From Paraphaeosphaeria minitans (Eukaryota; Ascomycota; Dothideomycetes; Pleosporales; Didymosphaeriaceae), in the NCBI GenBank assembly GCA_015832175.1, contig WJXW01000004.1:2108001-2172000 (forward strand): a stretch of 64,000 nucleotides of DNA, written 5' to 3'. This document shows, piece by piece, positions 11,172 to 22,973 of this stretch. The notes under the pieces were generated by a model. The model worked only from the letters and a program-made list of their open reading frames with translations. It did not search any database and had not been told where the DNA came from. Each line of letters opens with the position of its first letter. Positions within the stretch are counted from its first letter, which is position 1. A program made the position numbers and the translations under genes.

Positions 11172-12355
11172 ATGTTCAGGACCGCACCTCGCCGGTTCGC
11201 TGCCTCGCTCTGGCGGAGCGCAGAGAGCATACAGTCAGAAGCTGGCTACCAGACCGCCATCAACATTTCGAAAGCACAAGGCGTTGGCCAGCGGGGCTTC
11301 CTCGATGGTATGTTGAATCGCCCGTATCAATTTAATACTTATATTGACGCGCGCCAGCAATCGGCAAGACGCCGCTCATCCGCCTCAAGCGCCTCTCCGA
11401 GGAAACCGGGTGCAACGTCCTAGGCAAAGCCGAGTTTCAGAACCCGGGTGGCAGCGTGAAGGATCGCGCCGCCCTCTACGTCGTGGAGAACGCCGAGAAG
11501 CTGGGACTGCTGAAGCCGGGTGGCACTGTCATTGAGGGAACCGCAGGAAACACCGGCATTGGACTTGCCCATGTTTGCCGCTCTAAGGGATACAAACTGG
11601 TCATTTATATGCCCAACACGCAGTCGCAGGGAAAGATCGATCTGTTGCGGTTGCTAGGTGCTGAGGTCTACCCAGTACCAGCTGTTGCATTTAACAACCC
11701 GCAAAATTACAACCACCAGGCCAAGAGGCACGCCGAGAGCTTGGACAACGCCGTATGGACAAATCAGTTTGACAATGTGGCGAATCGGCAGGCACATATC
11801 GAGACTACCGGCCCCGAAATCTGGAATCAGACGGACGGCAAGATTGATGCCTTTACCTGCGCAACCGGCACCGGAGGATCGCTCGCGGGCGTCACCAGGT
11901 ACTTGAAGGAGAAGAGTGACGGGAGGGTGAAGTGCTTCCTTGCGGACCCACCGGGGTCTGTCCTGCACTCATACATACAAAGCGGAGGCAAGCTCGCAGA
12001 TCGTCAAGGTGGCTCAATAACCGAGGGTATCGGCCAGGGTCGCGTGACGGACAACCTGAAGCCGGACATTGGCCTCCTAGATGGGTCAGTGCATATCAGC
12101 GACGAGAAGACCATCGAAATGGTGTACCGCTGCCTGGACGAGGAAGGTCTCTACTTGGGCGCCAGCTCATGCTTGAACGTGGTCGCGGCGAAAGAGGTGG
12201 CAGAGAAGCTCGGAAAGGGCTCGACCGTCGTCACACTGCTTTGCGATGGCGCCTACCGCTATGCAGACCGACTCTTCTCCAAAAAGTGGCTCGAAGAGAA
12301 GGAGCTTCTCGGCGCAATACCAAAGCATCTCACCAAGTACGTCGTCCTGCCGTAA
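11172..12355 (+). CDS. cysB: Cysteine synthase (O-acetylserine sulfhydrylase), probably mitochondrial
   Basis: PLP enzyme that makes L-cysteine from O-acetylserine and sulfide. Exon 1 is 11172-11307, a 50-nt intron covers 11308-11357, and exon 2 is 11358-12355, giving 377 residues. The PLP lysine is K80 in [11 protein letters not shown]. The phosphate and substrate loops GTAGNTGIG and [10 protein letters not shown], and an [12 protein letters not shown] segment, are all present. The N-terminus ([14 protein letters not shown]) is Arg-rich, amphipathic and free of acidic residues, as in a mitochondrial presequence. An in-frame ATG at 11130 would add 14 residues and spoil that character. The family resembles Aspergillus CysB. 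The symbol is inferred; a paralogous fungal cysteine synthase cannot be excluded. Confidence 0.9.
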
Positions 12356-12422
12356 GAAGCGATATACCATCAAATATACTGTTAAATACTGTTCAAACAC
12401 GATTCTATTGACCCATCTATGT

Positions 12423-13757
12423 CTATATCATAGGCGCCCCGCTGGCAAAACCGTTTGCAACAGCAGTCACCAACTGGTGCGCAATGGCCGTTGCCGGCGG
12501 AAGTCTCAACCCGCCCTCCTTGTATTCCGGTCCAGGCTCCTCTCCCAAGCCACTCGTGCCTACTCTGAGCGCTTCCCTGAGTTCATCAGCAGTGAACCAC
12601 TTCGCATCTTCCAATTCCGCATCGTGCCCGAGATGTATATCTTCGCCTCCGGGGATAGCCTGGCCAACGGCGCCAATCATCAGGTTCGCAGGATACGGCC
12701 ACGGTTGCGTAGAGTGAATCACCACACGTCCGAGATGCACCCCGCTCTCCTCCCACACTTCGCGACGCACAGCTTCTTCCACGGACTCGGCCGGCTCAAG
12801 GAACCCAGCAAGCGTGCTGTACCAGTGCTGCGGCCAGCGCTTTTGGCGACCAAGCAACATGCGCTGACCATCTGCAGAGACGACGGCCATGATGACAGTG
12901 GGGTCTGTCCGCGGGAAGCACAAGTTCGAGATGCCCGTCCTCGTAACGCACGGCGGCCGCTCCGGGTTCTGCACCGAAGGTGCGATATCCTTTGGGGGGC
13001 AAGTCCGCTTGAACCCTGCATTTATCGAGAGCGTAGGGTATCCGCAGGCGGCGCAGTAGGGGTTCCTCGCGTTCCAGTCGAGCAGGTGACGCGCCTCGGC
13101 GTATATCGCAGCTATGCAGGTGTCAGCCAATGTCCTTCAATCCACACAAGGCCAACGCACCTTCCTGCGCCGGCAGACTCAAGTGCATGCGCCCCTTGCT
13201 AAACTCCTTCCCCTCCGCCGTCACCTTCTGAATCAGCTTCTCGCACTCCTCCGCCAGCGCGCCCGTGGGCGTGACATCGACGGCGAACCACGGCACACCC
13301 TTGTAGTGCTCCTTGTACACCACGCCCTCGTGCCTCTCGTCCAGGCCCAGAAATATTATCTGCGGTACATACGCGCTCGAATTGTAGTCGGCAATAGTAT
13401 CCGCCTCGGACTTGGAGAACGGGTCTGCGCCAACGATGGGCGTGACGTCGGCGAAGCTTTCTGTGGCTATGGAGGTGGGCGAGCGGACGAGAGGCTCGAG
13501 CTTGTTGAAGAGGAGGACTTTGGCGGTGGGGTGGCGGATTGCTTGCGAGAGGAAGGTATGATCGGGGCGGAGGAAAGATACGCGGTTCAGAGGGGAGCCT
13601 GTGGAGCTTCCAGTTAATGGTTGTCCAGCGGTCGCCGTGCTTGATTCCTAGGCTCACCAGAGAAATAATTCGCAATCTCCTTTCCAAACTTCCGCGAGAG
13701 CATGCTGTCGACCTCGGGATGCGCAGGCTCAGGGAGGTTAGGCTGCGGCAGTGGCAT
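12423..13757 (-). CDS. npy1: NADH pyrophosphatase (Nudix, NPY1/NUDT12 type)
   Basis: Hydrolyses NADH and related dinucleotides to mononucleotides. In yeast the enzyme is peroxisomal. Three exons: 13757-13658, 13598-13161 and 13111-12423, with introns of 59 and 49 nt, joined in frame to 408 residues. The N-terminal domain contains the family stretch SPLNRVSFLR. A zinc-ribbon-like CAAC starts near residue 199. The Nudix box GFLEPAESVEEAVRREVWEE runs from about 282 and fits GX5EX7REUXEEXGU. It is followed by TQPWPYP, a variant of the SQPWPFP motif that marks NADH-specific members. The C-terminus (GAPMI) is not a canonical peroxisomal PTS1. It is convergent with cysteine synthase, with stops 67 bp apart, and divergent from COG2. 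Confidence 0.92.
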
Positions 13758-14134
13758 GTCGGTTGTAGGCAGCTCAGCTTGAAGACCTCGGTCGAATGTA
13801 TGCGTGACTGAACAGCGGTGAATTGAGCGACAAAACTACTGCAAGCAAGGGGCAAGGAGGGAACGCAAGCTTTAAAATCCACTACCTCGGGCTGTTTATC
13901 TTGACGACATTGTGCCCCGCGATTAGAAACCAACGTAGCGACGCTGATGTGGTGTCCGAAATCGGAAAAGCGTCTTGATGCCGCCGCTTATCTCCGGCGT
14001 GGGAAGGAGGTAGGTATGAACGTACACGCCAAGCACGAGCGCGGTGCACAGTCCAAACAAGCAAGACAACAACACGAGTCCGTTCAGCTCAAGCCAAATC
14101 AAGCCGCAACGCTATGCGATAGCCCTCCTTCACC
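13758..14134. promoter_or_regulatory. Divergent promoter, NADH pyrophosphatase and COG2
   Basis: A 377-bp region lies between the two outward-facing start codons. I see no gene in it, and short frames here are shadows of the flanking genes. Confidence 0.5.
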
Positions 14135-15064
14135 ATGAGTCGCTTCTACGTACGTCTCTCCGCCTCCAAGCCCACTCGGTCCACGTCTAACACCATACCT
14201 TAGATCGACGACTCCTCCTCGCCCGCCTCCCCCACACATCCCAACAGCGACTCCGCCTCCGACTCGGAAACCGACACCCTCCCCTACCCCGCCCCCCTCT
14301 CCCGCGCCTCCTTCCTCTCCCCAACATTCACACCCCAGTCCTACCTCTCGACCCTTTCCAACCGCCACCAAACCCTCGAAGACCTGCGCTCCGACCTGCG
14401 CGCCCGCTCCGCGCTGCTCTCCCGCGAACTGCTCGACCTCGTGAACACGCATTACACCGATTTCCTCACCCTGGGCGCGAGTCTACGCGGCGGCGATGAG
14501 AAGGTGGAGGAGGTGAGGGTGGGGTTGCTGGGGTTTGGGAAAGAGGTTGGCGCGCTGGCGGAGGGAGTTGGGGAGCGCGAGGCGGAAGTCGCGGAACTGG
14601 TGAAGGAGAGGGAGAGGATTAGACGGGGGGTTGTGGTTGGGCGGCGGCTTATGGGATTTGAGGAGGGGCTGAAGGGGTTGGAGGAGGGGTTGGGGATTGT
14701 GGAGGTGCCGGCCAGCGATAGCGAGGGGGAAGAGGAAGCTGATGAATATGATGACGAGGACGAGGACGAGGACGAGGATGAGGGCGTGGTGGGCGGCGTG
14801 TCGCTTGCCAAGCTGAGCCGGCATGTGCTCCAGTGGAGGGTTGTGCAGGAGGCGGAGAAGGGGTTAGCTGAGCACCCGTTTGTGGTTGCGCAGGCGTCGA
14901 GGATGGCAAAGGTGAGAGGTACGCTGTTGCTGGATTTGAGTGCGGCGTTGAGGCAGGCGAAGGCGGCGGGGGCGAAAGGAAGGGTGATCAAGATTATGAG
15001 GGTGTATGCGGATATGGGGGAGGCGGGGGAGGCGGTGAATGTGCTCAAGGAGTTGAAGGCGTGA
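14135..15064 (+). CDS. cog2: Conserved oligomeric Golgi complex subunit 2
   Basis: COG is a tethering complex for retrograde transport within the Golgi. Exon 1 encodes only MSRFY (14135-14149). A 54-nt intron with a TCTAAC branch site covers 14150-14203, and exon 2 is 14204-15064, giving 291 residues. The conserved COG2 N-terminal signature is clear: a proline-rich lead-in, then LSNRHQTLEDLRSDLR and the helix ending TLGASLRGGDEKVEEVRVG. A coiled-coil region follows, then an acidic run of Asp-Glu dipeptides near residue 210, and a helical C-terminus. The short length is normal for fungal COG2. Codon use in the second half is very G-rich, which leaves long open frames on the opposite strand. 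Confidence 0.88.
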
Positions 15065-15234
15065 TTGTTTGCAGGGCATGTCATGGAACGGAAAGTCTGG
15101 AGACGTCAGGACTGAAAGCGTGAACGATACCCAGCACAGCGCGGCGTCCAGGTCCGAAAGTACGTATTGTACATTATTTGTACATCTAGTGGAAGTTTAC
15201 AAAAGCGTTCTTGTACAAAAGGCTCCAACACCCT

Positions 15235-16180
15235 CTACAATGGACCCGACAGCGCCCTCGCCGTTACGGAATCTGGGCCCTTGAAATCCCCATTCAGCGT
15301 GAACCCTGGCGAATTCGTCGAGCTGAGCACCACCTCGTGGATCTCCTTCGGTGTGCCACTCAACCGCGCAATATCCTTCTTCAATGTCTCCATGAACGCC
15401 TTGATGTTCGTCTGCATCTCCTCGGGCGTGAAGCCCAGCTGCCCAACCGCCAGCCGCACTACCGCATCTCTCTCCCTGTACTCACTTGCGCCCACCATTG
15501 ACTTCACCGTCGCTCCAACATTGGTGACCACCGTCCCCGTCTTCGTTGACGGCATCAGCCCCTTGGGACCCAGGATTCTTCCTAACGCGGCCTTGTTCAT
15601 CTTCTGCAGACTGTCCATGTGGCATATGCAGCGGTCGAAGTCGATAGTGCCCTCCTTGATCTGTGCAAATACTTCGTCTTCGCCGACAAGCGAGGCACCT
15701 GCCGCGCGGGCGTCGGCTGCGGCCCTGGAGCCTGGGGGTGCGATGACGCAGATGCGCAGGTCGGTCTTGACGGGGTGCGGGAGCCGCAGGCGGTTACGGA
15801 CCGAGGGGCCGTTCTTGAGCGTACGGAAGCGGACGTGCATTTCGTACTTGGAGGACGTCGGGGTGCGGCCGACTTCGAAGGCGCGGATGTAGCTGTCGCG
15901 CAACAGTCAGTTTTAGAGTTGTATGGGAACACAAATGTGCGTGGGCGACGTACTGCATCGCATCTATCAGCGAAAACTGGTCTGCTTTCTTGAGGTCGGA
16001 CTGGAGGTAGTGCTTGCGCGCCTTCCTCTTCTTCGCATCGGGAGCCTTTGTCGTTTTGCATCGTATTGACGTCTGGTGCAGCGGGACGGCGACCAATTGC
16101 GGTAGCGAAGGTCGCGTAGATGCTATTGACGGGGCGGTTATTCTGCTCAGGGGAGCGAGGAAGGAGCGTGGGTGTGCCAT
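15235..16180 (-). CDS. mrpl1: Mitochondrial large-subunit ribosomal protein L1 (uL1m)
   Basis: Component of the L1 stalk of the mitochondrial ribosome. Exon 1 is 16180-15954, a 61-nt intron covers 15953-15893, and exon 2 is 15892-15235, giving 294 residues. The N-terminus is basic and Ser/Thr-rich with few acidic residues, as in a mitochondrial presequence, and is followed by a KKRKARKHY basic patch. The L1 fold is recognised by AMHYIRAFEVGRTP across the splice junction, the hallmark LGPKGLMPSTKTGTV, and the terminal region with predicted helices. Start ATG 16180 was chosen because upstream in-frame methionines have no presequence character. It is convergent with COG2. Confidence 0.9.
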
Positions 16181-19100
16181 TGGAGCTGTGATGGACGTCG
16201 TCGCGCTGGCGAACAATTTCCAGACCTGCCAAGCCGAGACGTCGGCAGTCGGGGATGCCAAGACAAAGCCCGCGTTGGTCACGTTATGTTCCACGCACCT
16301 ACTTTGGGCTATCATGGTAATTAGTTCTCTGTACACCTTTTCACTCAGAATTGCTAGTGCCACGATGTCTCTTTATTATCCAGCCACGTAGCGTGGTAGG
16401 CCTTGACCAAATATACAACTTGAACAATGCTGCACGGTACACTGACCAAAGTCAAGAAAGCCACCATAACTGTCATCTAAAACGCCGACCATTCAAGTTT
16501 GTTTCTCCGATCCAGTGCCAACTGCTCCATGGTTTGGGTGGCTGGTGGAACGAATCCAGGAGGTGAAGTGACTCCTCTTGAAAGTACCCGTATCCTGAAA
16601 GGTTCAAATTCAGGTCTCGTCCGCAAAGTCCTAATTGGGTAGTGGAAGCTGATGTTCTTTGATGGGGAGAAGTTTCATAGCGGGGTTGCCGAAGGGGAAT
16701 ATCAGGTTGAGGGGATCGATACTTCAGACAGGATAGGCTGGGGTATCGGACACGAAGCAAGTGATGCAAGATGGCTAGCTAAGCACACCTTGTGGCGGTA
16801 GATGGTCAAGGTCTGGCGTCCAGAGTCGAAACGAAGATGGTCAGTTATACTCTCAGTCTACTTCAGGCGCATACTCAAGCAATTACAATGGGTTAGTAGG
16901 TTCTAGGAGCCCAGCCTAGTCACGTACCACATTTGGTTGTTAGGTTTGCAGCGGTGAATTCGCGCTCAATCTGATTCAGAGTAGGTTCCCTGTCTGGTTC
17001 TTGGAGAATGCTGAAGCCCCGGTTGAACATTTCCAGTAATAGACTGTTACCCAGGTCTCAGTCCAGGGGCACCCCTTCCGCGAACGTAGGCCCCACCGCC
17101 ACTGCTGAAGGATTAAAACTCAACCGAACGACGGATGCATGTAAAATCCACATTCAAGAACGTAGAGGAAATTTGGTGCTCAACTTCAGATAATGGAAAA
17201 TTGAGGCTCTTATGCAGCACCTGCAACATGTCAAAGAGACCATTGATATCTTTCACAGCGTAGTGTCGCTGATGAAGGTGAGTATGTTTCAATGCGAGCC
17301 CCAGATAATCCATGAATGAGGTGTAAGAAGGTGCAGATAGACCTTCAAACAATAAAGTTTTCCATTGGCCAGAGCATCTTGACGAGCTCTTGTTGCTGAT
17401 CGGTGATGGAAGTTCGGCTGAACATATCGTCGTTACGGTGGGTTGAAGTTGACAGGATGATCTCGAGTCTTTTGGAAGGCTGCCAGCATATGGAGCAGGC
17501 TGAACCAACAAGGTGTCGCTAGCGAGGCTGAGGCGGGGCACTGTCCTCTTGCATATGCCGTCCGACTTCAGGTGACATGAAAACTTTCGATGTCTTCTTC
17601 CTGTATTTCTCGATACTCAAATCTCTCGAATCCAGAAACTCGTCTTGGATATCGTTACTCCATCAAAGCATAGAGATTAAACCACTGCCCAGTTCTCCAA
17701 AGACGCGAATTTTCGGATCTTCTTCACACTGAAATCCGAGTGCCTCGACATGAGCGTAGTTTGATACAGCCTGACCGGAGCATCTCAACTTATGCGGAGG
17801 ATGCGAATAGTAAGGCCCTGAGCCAAGGCTGGAAGTTACCTACAAATATTAGTTATCGTAACTCGCAGACCGTGTTCACAGCTCTTTACGCAACGAGGTG
17901 TTGCATAACGAGGCTGTGGTTCTTTCGCAGAGTTACCCTCCCCGCAACGAGAACGCTCGTGCACCAGTAGGTACCTACTAGGTACAATAGTAGATCCCAC
18001 CGCCAGAAAACATGTTGAGACCAGCCAAAAGACCGCCATCTCGGCTTCCGTACTAGAAGATACGGCCCGACAGCTTCTCAAGTCGGCAAGCAATTCCATT
18101 GGAGTGCTTGTCGACAAAACCAGGCCATGAAAAACGAAGACACCAATACCTTCATCCAAGAATGAAATCTCAATAAAACTATCGCTATAGCGAAGGCTAC
18201 GGAGCATTGTTGACAAGAGATCAGTGAGAGCCAAGAATGAATCCATTCAACTGCATTCTATCGCATCGCCTATAACTTATGTTACAACACCAATGCCCAG
18301 CTTATCCTAGACTGAAACAGGCGCGGCGAATTAGATCCGAACAAGGATCAATCCACCGATAATTACTTGGACCACACTTGCTAACGTTAATCCATCTGTT
18401 GTTAGTACAAACTAGCAAGACTTCAAACTCCCAGAAGATTACCAGGTCCTCTACTCGCCGATAGTAGATGTATACGTTGCTAAGTTAAACGAAATGCTGC
18501 CTCCAATCGAAATCCAGAGACTGGATATTCCACCGGGATCGGCTTATGAAAGATATGTTCCCTGTCATCAGCAGATCACCCACGACTCTGCCTCGAGACG
18601 ACTGCATGATTGAGCCGGAGCCTTGCATGTCCGGCAAATGTGACTACAAAAGAAAGGATGAGTTTGCTATGGTACTGTCCATCTGGATTCGCTGTGGAAG
18701 TAAGGGATGTCAAAAACGTGTCAAAGCAGCGGTAGCGGATCTGAGATACCTTGAAATACACAAGGTTTATGTTCGTCAAGACACTCCTCGATATGCTTTC
18801 ACCTGTCTCCGAACTCGAAAGCGAAATAAAAAAACCCTCGAATAGAGCGGCAGAAGTAATGTCAGTTCACTCACGACAAACAACAACTTTGGAGCATCGC
18901 GCCACGAGTGATAGTACCGGGACTTCCACGTGCGGCTACCGAGCATCCTTCAGCATTCATGTGGATGCTTATCAAGCAAGAGTTACCTAACAGTTGGAGA
19001 GCTTCTGCACATATATGGCAGCATATATGCACCAACGACAGCGCATTCACTATTTGACGATCTGGACAAAAGTAAAGACTTGCTAGAATATAGTGCAAGT

Positions 19101-19736
19101 GCAAGATCACTTACCATTTCTCAAAGGTCTTATAGTGAGTTTAGGTTCATTTATACAAAACCTTTGTCTAACACCAACAGGCGTTGCTACGGACATGTCG
19201 ACTAAGTATACGACAAGTGGGTACAGGCGCACACCAGACAGTTCGGGAAGAGTATATGAGTTGATTTTCCTGTGACCGTGGATGTGGAAGCATGGTATTT
19301 CCGCCGTTGAAAAGTAGGTACCTAGCAGCACGGTAGGTACCGTAAGAATTCACGTACAAACGATACGCCTTCACATTTTCATGAGAATAGGAAGGCCTGG
19401 GTCTACAGGAGAATGGACCTAGCCCTCTGAAAAAAAAACATGTAAGCCTAAGTAGACCACATATTTAACCATCAATGGCGTGCCTCTTGTATGTGAAGAT
19501 GTCTCTACTGTACCTAGAAACATTTCTCAACTCTGTAGATGGAGGGGCAAGAACCCCCACCAAAACCTCCGACGTCCGCGCGCCCGCGCGCCACTATTCT
19601 CCCGATTTGAAATCACCTCCAACCCTCACCTCACCACAATACCATGCTCTCACGCCCCCCGCACACGCACACGCCCGCTCTACCCATATACCCCGATCCA
19701 GGCTGATCACGCTCACCTGCGCGACTTGCAGTTACC
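16181..19736. other. 3.5-kb stretch without a supportable gene
   Basis: No family could be recognised. Minus-strand frames at 17113-17541 and 17836-18246 have plausible amino-acid composition, the second with a hydrophobic segment. On the plus strand a 60-codon stretch from about 18419 reads as protein (FKLPEDYQVLYSP...) until a stop at 18610-18612, and another frame, 18546-18845, continues with cysteines. These could be exons of an unknown gene or remnants of decayed genes, and I could not join them with convincing splice sites. TAGGTACC-like motifs occur at about 17970-17985 and 19315-19340. Confidence 0.4.
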
Positions 19737-20708
19737 ATGCCGCTCGAGAACATCAGCCACATCGTGCTCGTGCTGTCGGGCAAAGGCGGCGTCGGCAAAT
19801 CCAGCATCACAACGCAGCTCGCGCTCGCGCTGAGCCTGCAGGGTAAATCCGTGGGTGTGCTCGACATCGATCTCACGGGGCCGAGCATACCGCGCTTCTT
19901 CGGGATCGAGCAGAGCAGGGTGAAGCAAGCGCCGGGCGGTTGGATACCCGTCGAGGTGCACGCGGAGCAGACGCTGCCCGCAACCCAGCACGCCGACGGC
20001 GCCGCAAACGGCACCGCACCGCAGCAATCGTATGGGACCCGCGTCGGCGCGCTCTCCTGCATGAGTCTGGGCTTCATCCTGCCGAACCGCGGCGACGCCG
20101 TCATCTGGCGCGGCCCCAAGAAGACCGCCATGGTGCGCCAGTTCCTGACGGACGTCCTGTGGCCCGAGCTCGACTTCCTGCTCGTCGACACGCCGCCCGG
20201 CACCTCGGACGAGCACATCTCCCTCCTCGAGACGCTGCTCAAGACCACGGCCGCCACGGCCCAGCTCGCCGGCGCCGTCGTCGTCACTACGCCCCAGGCC
20301 ATCGCCATCTCCGACGTCAAGAAGGAACTCAACTTCTGCACCAAGACGGGCGTGCGCGTGCTCGGCGTCGTCGAGAACATGGCGGGCTTCGTATGTCCCA
20401 ACTGCAGCGAGTGCTGCAACGTGTTCTCCAAGGGCGGTGGGGAGGTCATGGCCAAGGATTTCAACGTCCCGTTCTTGGGCAGCGTACCGATCGATCCCGC
20501 GTTCGTTATGCTTGTGGAGGAGGGCGTGAGGCCGACCTATCCGAAAGGCACGGTCGTTGGGGGGAAGGCGTTGGTGGAGAGGGAAGAGAGCGTCGAGAGC
20601 AAGGACGGGTTGTTGGTGGATAAGTACCGGGAGTGTAGTCTGGCGCCTGTTTTTGGAGAGTTTGTTGCGAGGCTGGCGGGGGATGTCGAGGCGAGGGTTG
20701 CGGCGTGA
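19737..20708 (+). CDS. cfd1: Cytosolic Fe-S cluster assembly factor CFD1
   Basis: P-loop NTPase that forms the Cfd1-Nbp35 scaffold on which cytosolic and nuclear Fe-S clusters are built. Intronless, 323 residues. The deviant Walker A GKGGVGKS occupies residues 15-22, with DIDLTGPS and [10 protein letters not shown] as the switch motifs. The C-terminal cluster-binding CPNC starts at residue 220, followed by SECC. It lacks the N-terminal four-cysteine ferredoxin-like extension of Nbp35, which decides the assignment to CFD1. Between the Walker region and the switch there is a lineage-specific Ala/Gln/Thr-rich insertion near residue 85. The gene is GC-rich at third positions. It is convergent with spe2, 347 bp away. 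Confidence 0.93.
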   Translation: MPLENISHIVLVLSGKGGVGKSSITTQLALALSLQGKSVGVLDIDLTGPSIPRFFGIEQSRVKQAPGGWIPVEVHAEQTLPATQHADGAANGTAPQQSYGTRVGALSCMSLGFILPNRGDAVIWRGPKKTAMVRQFLTDVLWPELDFLLVDTPPGTSDEHISLLETLLKTTAATAQLAGAVVVTTPQAIAISDVKKELNFCTKTGVRVLGVVENMAGFVCPNCSECCNVFSKGGGEVMAKDFNVPFLGSVPIDPAFVMLVEEGVRPTYPKGTVVGGKALVEREESVESKDGLLVDKYRECSLAPVFGEFVARLAGDVEARVAA

Positions 20709-21055
20709 CGAGGCAGAGAATATAAACATGTCCAAGACGAGGGATAGCTGGTGCAATGGTGGAACTTCGCCCTCGACAGATCCCATCTATAGGGTACCAC
20801 TTGAATACTCACCATGAATATTCCTGAGTACGCTGTCGAATTTAAGTACTTCCATTATCAACAAACACTATATATCGCAAATCGTTATCAAAAAGATCTA
20901 TACAATTTCGACCACCTATGTGCAGGGCCACAATTCTCCGCGCATCATCATCTACTGCAGTTTCGATTTCCACTGAACGAAAGGCCGTGACAGAAAAATA
21001 TTGACAAAGTTCAGACAGTCTGAATGGTAAACACTTTTACTTCACCTCACGTCCG
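20709..21055. other. Convergent 3' spacer, cfd1 and spe2
   Basis: 347 bp between two facing stop codons. It is AT-rich downstream of 20800 and should hold both 3' untranslated regions and polyadenylation signals. Nothing else is seen. Confidence 0.4.
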
Positions 21056-22708
21056 CTAAAACGCCTCCCCAAGCCTAGGCTTTCCGCCCGTCCAGCCGTC
21101 CCTTTCGTAATACCTGAAGACCAGATCATAGCCATCCAGGTCATGCACGATACGGTCGACCCTCTTGTACCCCTTGATTGCATCCATGTTTTTTGCCGTC
21201 TTCGCACCAGAAGCGACATCCTCCAAGGGCTTGGCTTCAAATAATGTAACGCTGAAGCGTCCTGGCTTGAAGATGCCCACCACGTGGTCCACAATGTCCA
21301 AGGTCTCGCGGCCGCACTGGTGCGCAGGAACGTTGGTCTCGAACGACGCGTAAGAGCACTGGGGCTCGGGCGTGACATGCACCGTGAAGTAGTGCGTGGC
21401 ATCGGAGCCCTTCTTGGTGCCCACAGGAGCGCCCCCTGGAGCCGGGATGACGCCGTTGGCCGAAAAGCCGCAAGGCGTGAAGAGGTACGCGTCGATGCGG
21501 GCGTCAGGGTACTTCGAGGTAGGGTAAACATCGGCCAAGCCACACGTCTCAGAGACGACCGTTCCCAGCGAGTGACCCTCAGTGGTCAGCTCCTCCGGGA
21601 AGGTAAGAGGGTCATCCTCGTCTGAGTTGAAGCCAGAATGGTCGGAAGAGGTCTGTTCAAAAACATCGAACGACGAGTCTGTGTGGTTCGTGTTCAGAAC
21701 CGTGGAACCGCCCAGACTCTCGGGATGCTCCTCCGGGATCGAGCCAAGGGATGAGATGGCATTCTTACGAGCCTCACGAGCCTTCTGAAGAAAACGACCT
21801 TCCGCGACCGCACTCGCGTCCTCGAGATAGAACTGACGGGCGTTCTCCTCATCGAGGTCAGTCATGAGAATCTCCAGCGTCTCGTCTTCTTCTTCGTCCG
21901 TCATGGTCTCGGGAAGCAGCTTCTGAGGGTAGCTCATGACCTTGGTCTCCGTCTCGACAATCTCTCGTCCCGGACTAGGTGGCGGGGTCAACGTCGTGTC
22001 AGGACCCGTGATATAGAGGTACCAGTGCTCGCCGTTCATCTTGCCGATCATGTAAGCACTTCCACCCTGGAATCGCTGGTCCAAGTAGGCGACTTCGTCG
22101 CGCCAGCTACGGTGAGGTCCACGCTGCTGGTCCGGATAGAGGAAGTTCTTCCTGCTGTAGAAGACGCGGTATGGAGTGGCAGCAGTGGCGATACCCTTGG
22201 TGGGCTGAGGAGCGACATGCGGGAAGCCTGCCTCAAGGGCAGCAATCTCCAGAAGGCGAGGCAGACCCAAAAGGAGGGTTGTCGTGCCACAAGTTTTGAG
22301 CACCACCTTGTGTGGGAACACGAAAAAGCTCGACTCGGAGAGAAGGTACGCATCGACATGCTCAGATTCGATGACGGAAAGGACCTTGCAGTTTACGAGA
22401 TCGAGCATCTCCTTCCAGACATCAGCGGACACGGCCTTGAGTCCGAGCGGACCGGCCTGACCAGGCAGGTCGGTAGCAGAGCCGCTGAACCATACTTCTA
22501 GGAGTTTCTCCGGACCTGAGAAGTATTAGCTTGTTTCTCAAGATGGCTTAAGGCAAGGAGCCATACCTTCGAAAGCATTGCTGGAGTCTAGGTCAACGGT
22601 AGCCTCCTTGTTGATGGTCAGATGCGGAGTGCCTATGTGCGACGACGGAGACGCAGTGTAGTGCTTGGGAATATCGATAGTGCCGACCATCTCTTGTTCC
22701 ATTGACAT
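21056..22708 (-). CDS. spe2: S-adenosylmethionine decarboxylase proenzyme
   Basis: Pyruvoyl enzyme that makes decarboxylated SAM, the aminopropyl donor for spermidine and spermine. Exon 1 is 22708-22567, a 51-nt intron covers 22566-22516, and exon 2 is 22515-21056, giving 533 residues. The self-cleavage site is in YLLSESSFFVFP, predicted between E108 and S109, where serine becomes the pyruvoyl group. Other family segments include NAFEGPEKLLEVWF, TTTLL and THYFTVHVTPEPQCSYASFE. A low-complexity acidic region (about residues 230-340) enlarges the fungal enzyme. Start ATG 22708 (MSMEQEM) is chosen; ATGs at 22702 and 22690 are in-frame alternatives. A 67-codon upstream reading frame precedes it. 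Confidence 0.93.
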
Positions 22709-22769
22709 GCAAGCACACCGTTCGGCTAGCTTCGGTATGGATTGGTCTTTGACGGGAAGCAATACTAGC

Positions 22770-22973
22770 TTATTGGCGGTGAAGCACAATCTGCCGCTCA
22801 GACAAGCAATGCGGTGCTCGCCTGAGTAGAGAAGGCCCACGGGTGGGAAAGTTTGTAGGGGCTGGCGGCTGCCAGCTACAATCGTCGGGTGGTGGTGGAA
22901 CGTCCGAAAGGGCGTTAAGGAGGTCGGGCGGAGAGGGGAATAAATGAGGCTTTGCGCCGGGAAATGTTGTCAA
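22770..22973 (-). promoter_or_regulatory. Upstream open reading frame in the spe2 leader
   Basis: A 67-codon frame (MTTFPGAKPHLF...) ends 61 nt before the chosen spe2 start and lies in a different frame from it. Leader uORFs that sense polyamines are established for SAM decarboxylase mRNAs in animals and plants. This one has no recognisable similarity to those peptides. It is real as an open frame, but whether the leader includes it depends on the unknown transcription start. Confidence 0.4.

Noticed and set aside
13199..13933. 244-residue minus-strand frame over the NADH pyrophosphatase
   Set aside because: It reads through both introns in a different frame; the spliced model matches the family.
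14452..15084. Long minus-strand Ser/Pro-rich frame over COG2
   Set aside because: Antisense shadow of the G-rich COG2 coding sequence, with no domain.
19713..20786. 357-residue minus-strand frame over CFD1
   Set aside because: Antisense shadow of a GC-rich gene; the plus strand has all CFD1 motifs.
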